A DNA stretch of 28,109 nt, from positions 1-28,109 of the forward strand of contig UQBC01000032.1 in the NCBI GenBank assembly GCA_900539195.1, in the 5' to 3' direction. The stretch is from an uncultured Oscillospiraceae bacterium. Its GTDB lineage: Bacteria > Bacillota > Clostridia > Oscillospirales > Ruminococcaceae. Under the pieces are notes generated by a model. It was given only the letters and a program-made list of their open reading frames with translations. It did no database searches and was not told the DNA's origin. The position numbers were made by a program, and so were the translations under genes. Positions 15,712-23,058 of this stretch are shown in pieces (within the stretch, counting starts at the first letter, position 1; each line of letters starts with the position of its first letter).

Positions 15712-16329
15712 ATGCCATTTTGTCCTAAATGCGGAACTGAGTATCAGGAAGGCACAAAGTTCTGTGCAAAGTGCGGAGGAAACCTTGACGGCTCCGTAGC
15801 ACCTGTCCCCGTGAATCAGGGTCCCGGATTCTTTCAGAAAATACTTGACACAAAAGATGTAACATCTTCATTTGACGCTGCCGATATAAATGCAGGCAAA
15901 GCGATGGGTATACTTGCTTATTGCGCACTGTTTGCTTACATACTTGTTGGCTGGCTGTTCGGCGGATTTCTTGCTATTTTAGTATGTGCAGGTATGCTTG
16001 TTGCTCCTTGCATAATTGCAAAGAAGTCAAAATTTTTACGGTATCATCTTTCGATGATTTTCCCCGCACTGCTCGGCGTCATGGTTGTTGACGTTGTTGA
16101 GGGATTCATATCATCAAAGCTGTTCTGGGGTGTTTATTCTGCAATATTTTCAGGAACATGGAACGATGTAGCTGCGAATATTGTCGGTACTCTCCTGGCA
16201 TGGTTTGTACATATAGTATTTATGGCAATACCTGTTCTGATACTTGTTGTGGGACTTGTAAATGCAATAAAAGGAAAAGCAAAGGACCTTCCTGTTATCG
16301 GCAGATTCAAGCTTATATTTGAAAAGTAA
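15712..16329 (+). CDS. Zinc-ribbon membrane protein
   Basis: This 205-residue protein opens with a zinc ribbon, FCPKCGTEY at Cys4/Cys7 and FCAKCGG at Cys18/Cys21. A Gly/Pro-rich linker follows, and then a membrane part with about four hydrophobic segments (roughly 66-80, 83-100, 118-138 and 152-186). The overall shape, a cytoplasmic zinc_ribbon_2 finger joined to a DUF4870-like membrane bundle, is common in Firmicutes, where the function is unknown. The start is clear: CAGGAGGAAATAAATATG. It has its own strong promoter with a candidate operator at the start site and is followed by two terminators, so it is a single-gene unit marking the end of the ordinary chromosomal genes before the phage block. 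Confidence 0.82.
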   Translation: MPFCPKCGTEYQEGTKFCAKCGGNLDGSVAPVPVNQGPGFFQKILDTKDVTSSFDAADINAGKAMGILAYCALFAYILVGWLFGGFLAILVCAGMLVAPCIIAKKSKFLRYHLSMIFPALLGVMVVDVVEGFISSKLFWGVYSAIFSGTWNDVAANIVGTLLAWFVHIVFMAIPVLILVVGLVNAIKGKAKDLPVIGRFKLIFEK

Positions 16330-16340
16330 AAGTTATGTTG

Positions 16341-16369
16341 CAGCCCGCTTTAAGCGGGCTGTGATTTTT
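16341..16369 (+). terminator. Terminator after zinc-ribbon gene
   Basis: CAGCCCGCTT pairs with AAGCGGGCTG (16341-16361) and is followed by TGATTTTTAT. It lies 12 bases after the stop. Confidence 0.92.
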
Positions 16370-16402
16370 ATATCACGAAGTCATATATAACCGGATATAA
16401 AG

Positions 16403-16440
16403 CTCCCTTATACGAAAATTCGTATAAGGGAGTTTTTTTA
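16403..16440 (+). terminator. Second strong terminator at the phage boundary
   Basis: The 14-bp perfect stem CTCCCTTATACGAA (16403-16416) / TTCGTATAAGGGAG (16419-16432) is followed by seven T. Its T-run is on the plus strand, so it insulates the phage block from host reads. It may also stop the minus-strand ImmA transcript, which ends at 16438 against it. It marks the last point before phage genes; no att core is recognised here. Confidence 0.92.
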
Positions 16441-16845
16441 TTCTCCGCTGTAAAGTCCGTAATAGATAAGCGCCTCTTTCATAAAGTGTTCGGTAACATC
16501 GAAATGTTCGGCAAGCTGCCACAGTTCTGTAAGCCCACTACGGATAGTCTTTATTATCTTCTGACGGGAAAACGTATTGCATATTGCCCAGACGGTTGCA
16601 CGGTGTTCACATCTGCCGCGAGGTATAACCGGACAGGTTTCATCGTAAAATGCGCCGGTCATACAATGTCCGAGCTCATGGGAGGTTTTCTCTTTGAGGT
16701 CGGCGAGTCCCGAGACTTTTCGGTGGTCAATTGCAATGATGCACATGCCGTCTATACACTGGCTCATTGCGCCTTCTTTTCCGTACATAGGCATATCAAC
16801 TATCGGTATGTCGTTATCCTGCGCTATTTTCAGCATATGTTCCAA
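16438..16845 (-). CDS. ImmA/IrrE-family metallopeptidase
   Basis: This 135-residue protein has a zinc peptidase motif, SHELGH (His56, Glu57, His60), with a plausible third ligand Glu80 in CEHRA. This is the ImmA/IrrE family; in ICEBs1 and similar elements ImmA cleaves the adjacent XRE repressor to induce the element. The start is taken as TTG 16845, nine bases after GGAGGAGG; the in-frame ATG three codons on is too far from the site. It lies just downstream of the repressor gene on the same strand, the standard ImmR-ImmA layout, so it probably serves as the antirepressor protease. It is short for the family, being mainly the peptidase core plus one helical segment. Confidence 0.9.
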   Translation of the reverse strand: MEHMLKIAQDNDIPIVDMPMYGKEGAMSQCIDGMCIIAIDHRKVSGLADLKEKTSHELGHCMTGAFYDETCPVIPRGRCEHRATVWAICNTFSRQKIIKTIRSGLTELWQLAEHFDVTEHFMKEALIYYGLYSGE

Positions 16846-16886
16846 TTATACGTTCCTCCTCCCGGCTGTACGTTTTATGTCTGTCT

Positions 16887-17231
16887 TTATTTATCTGCGT
16901 CTTTTTCTTTGCTGCGGCGAAGCTCCAGGTGAAGCTTTGCCAGACGCTTCACATCATCCAGAACTTCATCGTCGATTTCGGCGTCGCCGAAAAGTGCAAA
17001 CTTCAGGCGGCTGTCTGATACTTTTATGGCACTGTCGTCTGACAGCAATGAGTCGGTGTCGGTACCGAAATAGTCTGCCAGTTTTAAAAGCGAGTCAAAG
17101 TCCGGCTCACGCTTGCCTGTTTCGTACAGGCTGTATGCCTGTTTTGTTATGCCAAGGTACTCAGCTACCACTGCCTGGGAAACACCTTTTTGTTTACGCA
17201 GTTCTCTTATTTTATCGGAAAAAGTGCTCAT
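16887..17231 (-). CDS. XRE-family phage repressor (ImmR/Xre-like)
   Basis: This 114-residue DNA-binding protein has an N-terminal helix-turn-helix of the cI/Xre type: FSDKIRELRKQKGVSQAVVAEYLGITKQAYSLYETGKREPDF, in pieces, at about residues 4-45. A short acidic linker and a charged C-terminal helix follow, the latter likely for dimerisation. The start is ATG 17231 because AAAGGAAGAG lies correctly before it; an ATG six codons upstream overlaps that site. It is read from a near-perfect minus-strand promoter (17274-17302) overlain by operator copies, and so is probably self-regulating. With the ImmA-like protease it forms the lysogeny switch of the phage block. Confidence 0.93.
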   Translation of the reverse strand: MSTFSDKIRELRKQKGVSQAVVAEYLGITKQAYSLYETGKREPDFDSLLKLADYFGTDTDSLLSDDSAIKVSDSRLKFALFGDAEIDDEVLDDVKRLAKLHLELRRSKEKDADK

Positions 17232-17273
17232 ATCCGCTCTTCCTTTCATATTGACATTCAGTTGTCTTTAGTA

Positions 17274-17302
17274 ATTATAGCAACGTTATGTTGATTTGTC
17301 AA
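17274..17302 (-). promoter_or_regulatory. Repressor promoter
   Basis: On the minus strand, TTGACA (17302-17297) and TATAAT (17279-17274) are separated by 17 bp, so both hexamers match consensus. Operator copy O1 fills the spacer. Confidence 0.93.
17281..17293. promoter_or_regulatory. Operator O1 (CAACGTTATGTTG)
   Basis: First of four copies of CAAC-N5-GTTG in the divergent promoter region. It lies between the -35 and -10 boxes of the repressor promoter, and so would mediate autorepression. Confidence 0.75.
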
Positions 17303-17308
17303 TAATAA

Positions 17309-17321
17309 CAACAAATTGTTG
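17309..17321. promoter_or_regulatory. Operator O2 (CAACAAATTGTTG)
   Basis: This is the most symmetric copy, a perfect 6-1-6 palindrome. It lies just upstream of the repressor -35 box, 28 bp from O1. Confidence 0.78.
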
Positions 17322-17360
17322 CTTAGATTTGTGCCAATCGACGAAAATATAAAATTTACA

Positions 17361-17373
17361 CAACAAAAGGTTG
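17361..17373. promoter_or_regulatory. Operator O3 (CAACAAAAGGTTG)
   Basis: This CAAC-N5-GTTG copy has its right half overlapping the -35 box of the rightward promoter, so binding would exclude RNA polymerase. Confidence 0.75.
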
Positions 17374-17399
17374 ACAAGAGGCAAGAAATGTGTTATCAT
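17371..17399 (+). promoter_or_regulatory. Rightward phage operon promoter
   Basis: TTGACA (17371-17376) and TATCAT (17394-17399) have a 17-bp spacer and are flanked by operators O3 and O4. This promoter drives the packaging and head genes. Confidence 0.88.
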
Positions 17400-17404
17400 A
17401 AAGA

Positions 17405-17417
17405 CAACGAAAGGTTG
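17405..17417. promoter_or_regulatory. Operator O4 (CAACGAAAGGTTG)
   Basis: Fourth CAAC-N5-GTTG copy, covering the predicted start site of the rightward promoter. The remaining leader, 17418-17528, shows no gene. Confidence 0.75.
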
Positions 17418-17528
17418 ACTAAAAGCGAACGTAAATCTTTTGTTGGGGGATATACAGATTATTATAACGGGTTTACGGTACTATAAAACGGACAATCCGA
17501 ATCAGTCTGAACAGAAAGGAGAGTAAAT

Positions 17529-17714
17529 ATGTATAAGTGTCTGAGATGCGGAAGAGAATTTGACAACAAAGAGCTTACAACAGTGCCGCAGTACAGAGGT
17601 GAATATCAGGGGCAGGCGGCGTATGAAAATGAAAGCTTCTGCCCGATATGCGGATATGATGTTGAGTACTGCGGAGAGTGGGAAGGGGATGATGAATACG
17701 GCGGTCAGACTTGA
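17529..17714 (+). CDS. Small zinc-ribbon protein, first gene of phage operon
   Basis: This 61-residue protein has two CxxC knuckles, CLRC at 4-7 and CPIC near 38-41, the second within FCPICGYDVEYC. That is enough for one zinc ribbon with a short acidic tail. AAAGGAGAG precedes the ATG at ideal spacing. It is the first gene after the operator-controlled promoter and its end overlaps the start of terS by 23-26 bases, so it belongs to the packaging operon. I do not recognise the family. Its size and position would fit a DNA-binding or late-regulatory protein, or an HNH-like accessory of packaging, but it has no HNH motif. Confidence 0.78.
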   Translation: MYKCLRCGREFDNKELTTVPQYRGEYQGQAAYENESFCPICGYDVEYCGEWEGDDEYGGQT

Positions 17715-18153
17715 TGTTACACAGGATACAATCGAAAACATAAAGTTGTGCATTGAATGCGGATACAGTGAAAGAAAGACTGCCGAAAAGCTTGGAATCA
17801 ACAGGGGAACGCTCAGAAAATGGAAACAGCAGTACAGTGAGATAAGACGGCTTTATGAGCCTGAAGAAGTCACAGATGAAGAGAAGGTAAGGCAGGTAGA
17901 GGAAGCACTTCTCAAACGTGCGATCGGGTATACGCAGACTGAGATCACACGGCAAATCGGAAAGGACGGCAAGCTTGGCGTAGTTAAAACAGTCGAAAAG
18001 CAGGTTATGCCGAGCACAACAGCTCAGATATTCTGGCTTAAAAACAGATGCGGATATGAGTGGGACGGAAATGTTCCGCAGGACGGTGAGGAGGAAAGCG
18101 AGAGGGGAATCGTGGTGTTGCCGGAGAGGGAGGAGATGAGAGATGATGAATAA
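17692..18153 (+). CDS. terS: Phage terminase small subunit
   Basis: The small terminase subunit recognises the phage DNA packaging site and recruits the large subunit. The protein has about 153 residues. An N-terminal helix-turn-helix (ENIKLCIECGYSERKTAEKL, then GINRGTLRKWKQ, about 10-45) leads to a helical oligomerisation part. The C-terminal block PSTTAQIFWLKNRCGYEW is typical of TerS in gut phages. I start at ATG 17692, five bases after GGAAGGGG; ATG 17689 abuts that site, and a longer frame from 17560 has no ribosome site and merely shadows the zinc-ribbon gene. The stop TAA at 18151-18153 is the first three bases of the inverted-repeat element, so the natural C-terminus may have been altered by that insertion. 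Confidence 0.88.
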   Translation: MNTAVRLDVTQDTIENIKLCIECGYSERKTAEKLGINRGTLRKWKQQYSEIRRLYEPEEVTDEEKVRQVEEALLKRAIGYTQTEITRQIGKDGKLGVVKTVEKQVMPSTTAQIFWLKNRCGYEWDGNVPQDGEEESERGIVVLPEREEMRDDE

Positions 18154-18517
18154 TGAAGAATGAAGAATGAAGAATGAAGAATTATGGTGGCTCCTGCGGC
18201 GCGAATTTGAATTTTAAGGGCAGAGAGCGGTTGGCGGTGATGATGGAAATGGAGTGGTTGGCGGTAGCAACCCCTCAGTCTTGACGGCAGAAAGAGTATG
18301 AGCAATTTGAACGGTGTTAGTGTCAGTGAATATGATCATATCGGAAGCAAGCGAGCTTCCTTTACACAAGGGAGCTGAATAAATGTGCTTTGCAAGGGAT
18401 AGTGCAGGTGGAGATGTAGGAAGTTTGAGAAATAGCGAAAGGCTGCGGAGGGCGTTTTTAAATACGCGCTGAAAGCGCCTCCGCAATTTTTCATCATTCA
18501 TCATTCATTCTTCATTA
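18151..18517. repeat. MITE-like inverted-repeat element, copy A
   Basis: This 367-bp non-coding insert lies between terS and terL. The ends match perfectly over 13 bp, TAATGAAGAATGA at 18151 and TCATTCTTCATTA at 18505-18517. They continue inward as AATGAA-type repeats and a GC-rich inner arm, GGTGGCTCCTGCGGCGC against GCGCTGAAAGCGCCTCCGC. The right inner 80 bases, from GATGTAGGAAGTTTG (18413) to GCGCCTCC, are nearly the same as in copy B. No transposase is encoded, and no clear target duplication is seen. It spans almost all of the 391-base gap before terL. Confidence 0.85.
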
Positions 18518-18544
18518 AAAAATAATTTCGGGAGGAGCAGAGCA

Positions 18545-20026
18545 ATGGGATCGGATAAAAAGAAAGAGAAGAGTACACGACAGTCGGCGCGGCGGGTGGT
18601 ATGGTCGCCGCAGAAGAAGCAGGCTCAATTTATGGAAAGAGGGGAATATGAAGCGTTGTACGGTGGGGCGGCGGGCGGAGGGAAATCGGACGCATTACTG
18701 GTCGAGGCGTTGCGGCAGGTGAACATTCCGTGTTACAGGGGGATAATCTTCAGAAAGACGTACCCGCAACTGACAGAGCTTGAGGACAGGTCGGCGGCTA
18801 TATACCGTGCGGCTTATCCGAAGGCTGAGTACAACAAGACCAAGCACTGCTGGAGCTTTCCGTCGGGGGCGAAAATCTATTTCGGGGCGATGCAGCGAAG
18901 TAAGGATAAGCTGAATTACCAGGGCAAGCATTTTGATTTTGTGGGGTTTGACGAACTGACGCAGTTTTCGTGGGAAGAGTACAGCTATATGTTTTCGAGA
19001 AACAGGCCCGGAGGAGAGGGCACACGAGTGTACATAAGGGCAACTGCCAACCCTGGCGGACCGGGACACTCTTGGGTGAAGCAGAGATTTATCACGGCGG
19101 GGGAGCCGCTGAAGCCGATAAGCGAACAACACACAGTATACAAGCCTGATGGCACAGAGGTGAAAATCAAGCGTTCAAGGGTGTTTGTACCGGCGAGTGT
19201 GTTCGACAACGAGAAGCTGCTCAAAAACGACCCGGCGTATCTTGCAAGCTTGTCGATGCTTCCGACTGCGGAGAAAAAAGCTTTGCTGTACGGCGATTGG
19301 GACAGTTTTTCGGGACAGGTGTTCTCGGAGTGGCGGGATGATCCCGTTCACTACGAGGACAGGCTGTGGACGCACGTTATAAAACCGTTTGAGATACCGA
19401 AACACTGGGCAATCGTGCGTGGTTTTGATTTCGGGTACACAAAGCCGTTTTCGGTAGGGTGGTACGCAGTGGATACAGAGGGGTGCATATACAGGATACG
19501 CGAGTATTACGGCTGTACGGAAAAGCCGAACGAGGGAATAAGGCTTGAGCCGTCGGTAATAGCGGAGAATATCAGAAAGATTGAACGTGACGATCCGAAT
19601 ATAAAGGGGAGAAATGTGTATGGAGTTGCCGATCCGTCCATATTTGACAAGAGCAGGGGTGAAAGTGTAGCCGATCTTATGGCGAGAGCTCCTAACTTTG
19701 TGATATGGTCGCCGGGTGACAATGCGAGGATAGCGGGGAAGATGCAGTATCATAACAGATTCGCTTTCAGAAGTGACGGGAAGCCGATGTTCTATTGCTT
19801 TTGCACTTGCAGGGAATTTATACGGACGATACCGGCGCTTATGTATGACGAGAAGAACGTTGAGGACATTGATACCGCAACTGAGGATCATATATATGAC
19901 GAATGTCGTTATGTGCTGATGGAACACCCGATAGCCGCTCCGCAAAGCCGTGCGGAAGTCCCTGCCGGTGATGATCCGCTCGACCAGAGAAAACGTGAAC
20001 GCAGAGAAACATTTTATATGCTGTAA
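18545..20026 (+). CDS. terL: Phage terminase large subunit
   Basis: TerL is the ATP-driven motor and nuclease that packages phage DNA through the portal. It has 493 residues, the usual size. The ATPase half has Walker A GGAAGGGKS (40-48) and Walker B FDFVGFDE (130-137, with Asp136 and Glu137), and an ATANPGG coupling motif. The nuclease half has GFDFGY (Asp295), GVADPS (Asp363) and an acid in ATEDHIYDE near 447, giving the three acidic residues of the RNase H-like site. The layout fits the Terminase_6-type of headful-packaging phages. GGGAGGAGCAG lies before the ATG and just outside the repeat element. All key residues are intact. Confidence 0.97.
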   Translation: MGSDKKKEKSTRQSARRVVWSPQKKQAQFMERGEYEALYGGAAGGGKSDALLVEALRQVNIPCYRGIIFRKTYPQLTELEDRSAAIYRAAYPKAEYNKTKHCWSFPSGAKIYFGAMQRSKDKLNYQGKHFDFVGFDELTQFSWEEYSYMFSRNRPGGEGTRVYIRATANPGGPGHSWVKQRFITAGEPLKPISEQHTVYKPDGTEVKIKRSRVFVPASVFDNEKLLKNDPAYLASLSMLPTAEKKALLYGDWDSFSGQVFSEWRDDPVHYEDRLWTHVIKPFEIPKHWAIVRGFDFGYTKPFSVGWYAVDTEGCIYRIREYYGCTEKPNEGIRLEPSVIAENIRKIERDDPNIKGRNVYGVADPSIFDKSRGESVADLMARAPNFVIWSPGDNARIAGKMQYHNRFAFRSDGKPMFYCFCTCREFIRTIPALMYDEKNVEDIDTATEDHIYDECRYVLMEHPIAAPQSRAEVPAGDDPLDQRKRERRETFYML

Positions 20027-20041
20027 GCAGAAAGGAAAAAT

Positions 20042-21637
20042 ATGAAAGAGAAGATAGGCAGGGCACAGGTGCTTGCCGCAGCGGCGGTGCTCAGAAAGTA
20101 CAAGGAGGGCAAGGCGGTACTTGACAAGAAAATAGTATCAAACGAGCAGTGGTGGAAAATGCGGCACTGGGGTGAGATAGGGTACGAGCCTGACGAAACG
20201 CGTCCTCAGCCTGCATCGGCGTGGTTGTTCAACTCGATAGCAAACAAGCACGCAGACGCTATGGATAATATCCCGGAACCATCGGTGCTTCCGAGAGAAC
20301 AGGGAGATGAGGAATGTGCAAGGCAGCTGTCGCTTCTTCTGCCGGCGGTGCTTGAACGGTGCGGTTATGAGAAGCTGTACAGTGACGGATGGTGGTACAA
20401 GCTGAAGAACGGTACGGCGTGCCAGGCGGTAGTATGGGATCCTGTACTTGAGGACGGCAGGGGAGATATAGCCATCAGAAACATTGATATTCTCAACCTG
20501 TTCTGGCAACCGGGAATAAAGGACCTTGAAGAGAGCGCAAATCTGTTCTATGTTTCGCTTATTGAAAAGGAACAACTATGTGAAATGTATCCTCAGCTCA
20601 AAGACGGTATATCCGATGAAACTGCGAGTACGGAGAAGTACAGAACAGACGACAGGATCGACAACAGCGGCAAGGCTGAAGTTGTCGACTGGTATTACAA
20701 GAAAATTGTCGGTGGAAAGAAAATTCTGCACTATTGCAGGTTCTGCGGTGATAAGGTGCTGTATTCAAGTGAAGACGACGAGAACTGCAAGGACGGATTT
20801 TACAGCCACGGGAGATATCCGTTTGTTATTGATCCGCTCTTCGTACAGGAGGGAACACCGTGCGGATTCGGCTATATAGATGTTATGCGTGACGCACAGA
20901 TGTACATAGATAAGCTGTCGCAGGTGGTGCTTGAGCATACGGTCCAGATGAGCAGGAAGAGATATTTCATAAGGCAGAACAGTGCAGTGAACGAGGCTGA
21001 ATTTGCCGACCGCAGGAATATGTTTGTGCACGTTGCAGGCAGTCTGACAAATGACGATATCAGGGAGATAAAGACAGAGCCGCTTGACAGTGCGGTTATG
21101 AGCGCACTTAGCTTCAAGATAGACGAACTCAAGGAAACGAGCGGCAACAGGGATTTCTCGCAGGGGTCGACTTCGGGAGGCGTTACGGCGGCAAGTGCGA
21201 TAGCGGCGCTCCAGGAGGCCGGAAGCAAGCTGTCAAGAGATATGATAAAGGGAACGTATTTTGCGTTTCAGCAGGTGTGCTACCTTATCATAGAGCTTAT
21301 ACGGCAGTTCTACGATACGCAGAGAAGCTTCAGGATAACGGGCGGTTATGCGACATTTGACAATTCGGAAATAAAAAGCCGCAGGGAAGAACTGTTTGGG
21401 GTGGATCTGGGCGAAAAGAAGCCTGTATTTGATATTGTGTGCACTGCGGCTAAGAAATCGCCTTTTTCAAAGGCGGCGCAGAATGAGCTGGCAAAGCAGT
21501 TGTTCCAGCTGGGTTTTTTCAACCCGGATATGGCGGTGCAGGCACTTGGGTGTCTTGAAATGATGGACTTTGAGGGAAAGGAGAGCGTTGAACGCACTAT
21601 AAGAGAGGGTGCGGGTATGACGCAGAAAATGTTATGA
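20042..21637 (+). CDS. Phage portal protein, P22-like
   Basis: The portal is the dodecameric ring at one capsid vertex through which DNA enters and to which the tail attaches. The protein has 531 residues. The N-terminal helices lead to NEQWWKMRHWGEIGY and SAWLFNSIANKHADAM, then a core with NIDILNLFWQPGIKDLEES, GFGYIDVMRDAQMYIDKL, and the Gln/Ser-rich TSGGVTAASAIAALQEAG, patterns I associate with P22-type portals of short-tailed phages. AAAGGAAAAA precedes the ATG, 15 bases after terL. Its TGA overlaps the start of the next gene (ATGA at 21634-21637), indicating coupled translation. No truncation is seen. Confidence 0.9.
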   Translation: MKEKIGRAQVLAAAAVLRKYKEGKAVLDKKIVSNEQWWKMRHWGEIGYEPDETRPQPASAWLFNSIANKHADAMDNIPEPSVLPREQGDEECARQLSLLLPAVLERCGYEKLYSDGWWYKLKNGTACQAVVWDPVLEDGRGDIAIRNIDILNLFWQPGIKDLEESANLFYVSLIEKEQLCEMYPQLKDGISDETASTEKYRTDDRIDNSGKAEVVDWYYKKIVGGKKILHYCRFCGDKVLYSSEDDENCKDGFYSHGRYPFVIDPLFVQEGTPCGFGYIDVMRDAQMYIDKLSQVVLEHTVQMSRKRYFIRQNSAVNEAEFADRRNMFVHVAGSLTNDDIREIKTEPLDSAVMSALSFKIDELKETSGNRDFSQGSTSGGVTAASAIAALQEAGSKLSRDMIKGTYFAFQQVCYLIIELIRQFYDTQRSFRITGGYATFDNSEIKSRREELFGVDLGEKKPVFDIVCTAAKKSPFSKAAQNELAKQLFQLGFFNPDMAVQALGCLEMMDFEGKESVERTIREGAGMTQKML

Positions 21638-21966
21638 CAAGAGTTAGGATCGATACATCAAGGCTCGGCAGGGATATCTATATCACGGGGCATTGCAGAA
21701 ATGAGGGGGACAGCTCAGCTCAGGCTTCGCTTGTATGCGCAGCGCTTACAACGCTTGCTGAGACTATAGCACAGAACGTATATGACAGTGAGGACACAGG
21801 CGATACGGATATCATAGATGTTACACTGAGAAGCGGTCAGGCGATAATAAGCTATGTTACGGACGACGAACAGCTCAATACAGCGGTTGACGGAATAAGC
21901 AAGGGATTTTTTATGCTTGCGGAAAACTATCCCGAGTATGTGGAATGCTGTAAAAATGAGGGGTGA
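21634..21966 (+). CDS. prp: Prp-like cysteine protease, candidate prohead protease
   Basis: This 110-residue protein resembles Prp (YsxB), the cysteine protease that trims ribosomal protein L27 in Firmicutes and, in staphylococcal phage 80alpha, also cleaves phage scaffold and capsid. It has ITGHCRNEG with His20, ASLVCAALTTLAETIAQNV with Cys35, the Prp dyad arrangement, and the family's C-terminal block as GISKGFFMLAENYPEYV. The host copy should lie between rplU and rpmA elsewhere; here the gene sits between portal and scaffold, where other phages encode prohead proteases. The likely job is therefore processing of the scaffold or capsid. It overlaps the portal stop by four bases and is followed by the scaffold gene after five bases. 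His20 and Cys35 are spaced slightly further apart than in host Prp. Confidence 0.85.
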   Translation: MTRVRIDTSRLGRDIYITGHCRNEGDSSAQASLVCAALTTLAETIAQNVYDSEDTGDTDIIDVTLRSGQAIISYVTDDEQLNTAVDGISKGFFMLAENYPEYVECCKNEG

Positions 21967-21971
21967 GAGCA

Positions 21972-22655
21972 GTGGAAAGTGAAGTAACGGATTTCGTGAA
22001 CGAAGCGGCGGAAAAACAGTCAGAAAATTCGGATATCGGCACTGAAAGCACCGTTAATGCATATGAAAACGAAAAAGCTGTACATGACAATGCGGAAAGT
22101 GTGGACGCAAAGGAAAATTCCGATGATAACGGAAGAGAAGAGTTCAGGCAGGCGGTACTGAGAATGAAGCAGGAGCGTGCCGGAAAAGCCGAGGATATAG
22201 TAAGACTTGCGGCAAGACTGTGCGGGGCTGATGAAAACGATCTTGACGGCATAGAGAGCGCCGTAATACAGCGGCAGGCAGAGTGGGAGCAGAAAAATGA
22301 TATGCGGTGCAGGCTTGATGAATGGCGTGCAGAGGGCGAGGCGGTAAAGGAGATGTATCCTGAATTTGACCTTGACGCAGAGATGAAAAACAGGGATTTC
22401 TTCTCGCTGTGCTATAAAGGAATAGGACTTGCGGACGCTTACCTTATCATACACAAGGATGAAATTATTTGTGCGGCTATGGAATATGCCGCATCTGAGC
22501 TTATGAAAAGCGGGGCTGTGAAAGCAAACGGAAAGAGGGCAAGAGAGGGTATGCTGTCGGTAAGCAATGCACCCGAAAACAGTAAGAAGCTGTCTAAAAG
22601 CGAGAGAAAGGAGCTTATAAGAAGGACGGAGAGAGGGGAAAGGGTGGTGCTTTGA
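21972..22655 (+). CDS. Scaffold-like head assembly protein
   Basis: This is a 227-residue highly charged protein. The first 65 residues are acidic and low-complexity (Glu, Asp, Ser, Asn), the middle (about 60-175) is helical with coiled-coil potential, and the C-terminus (KKLSKSERKELIRRTERGERV) is strongly basic. Acidic N-terminus, helical middle and basic C-terminal tail, in a gene directly before the capsid, is the profile of phage scaffolding proteins such as P22 gp8, whose basic tail binds the coat protein. I choose GTG 21972 with GAGGGGTGA (21958-21966) as ribosome site; GTG 21963 is too close to it. There is no sequence motif proving the role. The stop is followed after two bases by repeat element B. 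Confidence 0.75.
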   Translation: MESEVTDFVNEAAEKQSENSDIGTESTVNAYENEKAVHDNAESVDAKENSDDNGREEFRQAVLRMKQERAGKAEDIVRLAARLCGADENDLDGIESAVIQRQAEWEQKNDMRCRLDEWRAEGEAVKEMYPEFDLDAEMKNRDFFSLCYKGIGLADAYLIIHKDEIICAAMEYAASELMKSGAVKANGKRAREGMLSVSNAPENSKKLSKSERKELIRRTERGERVVL

Positions 22656-22657
22656 TC

Positions 22658-22907
22658 AATGAAAAATGAAAAATGAATAATGAATAATTGTGGAGCGCCT
22701 GCGGCGCAGATCTGAAATTTTGGGTGGTACGGGGCGAGGGATAGAGCAGAGTGGAGGTGATGGTGGGAATGGCGGTGGATTAAAAAGGATAGTATAAAGT
22801 GATAGTGATGTAGGAAGTTTGAAAATAGTGCAAGGCTGCGTGGGCGTTTTAAATACGCGCTGAAAGCGCCTCCACAATTTTTAATTTTTCATTCTTCATT
22901 ATTCATT
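22658..22907. repeat. MITE-like inverted-repeat element, copy B
   Basis: This 250-bp copy lies between the scaffold and capsid genes. The arms 22658-22693 and 22872-22907 are inverted repeats made of AATGAA(A/T) units ending in AATTGTGG. They are followed inside by GAGCGCCTGCGGCGC and its partner GCGCTGAAAGCGCCTCC. The core from GATGTAGG (22807) to the right arm matches copy A closely; copy A has about 120 extra internal bases. Bases 22908-23058 hold no gene; they contain a GGCGG/CCGCC hairpin (23025-23042) just before the capsid ribosome site. Confidence 0.85.
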
Positions 22908-23058
22908 TTAATAAGGCGGTGAGATATGAAGATTTAAACGGGCGGGTAGGTGGGAAAAGACGGAAAAATTGCGTGGTTGCAGAACTGCGCAGGGAAATGT
23001 ATTTACGATAAGAAAATGAAAGATGGCGGCGTGAGAACCGCCGGGAAAGGAAATTTAT

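Noticed and set aside
16330..16440. Phage attachment site (attL) at the host-phage boundary
   Set aside because: Only terminators are present; without the right end of the element no direct repeat can be shown, and no tRNA gene is here.
18214..18504. Minus-strand frame sharing RRFQRVFK with one at 22656-22877
   Set aside because: The shared peptide is simply the translation of the conserved right core of the two repeat elements; the rest diverges and there is no ribosome site, so neither is called a gene.
18154..18544. CRISPR array suggested by the short repeated GAAGAAT units
   Set aside because: The units are 7 bases long with no spacers; they are the terminal part of an inverted-repeat element.
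19175..19945. 256-residue minus-strand frame opposite terL
   Set aside because: Terminase motifs are intact on the plus strand; the antisense frame has no ribosome site or recognisable domain.
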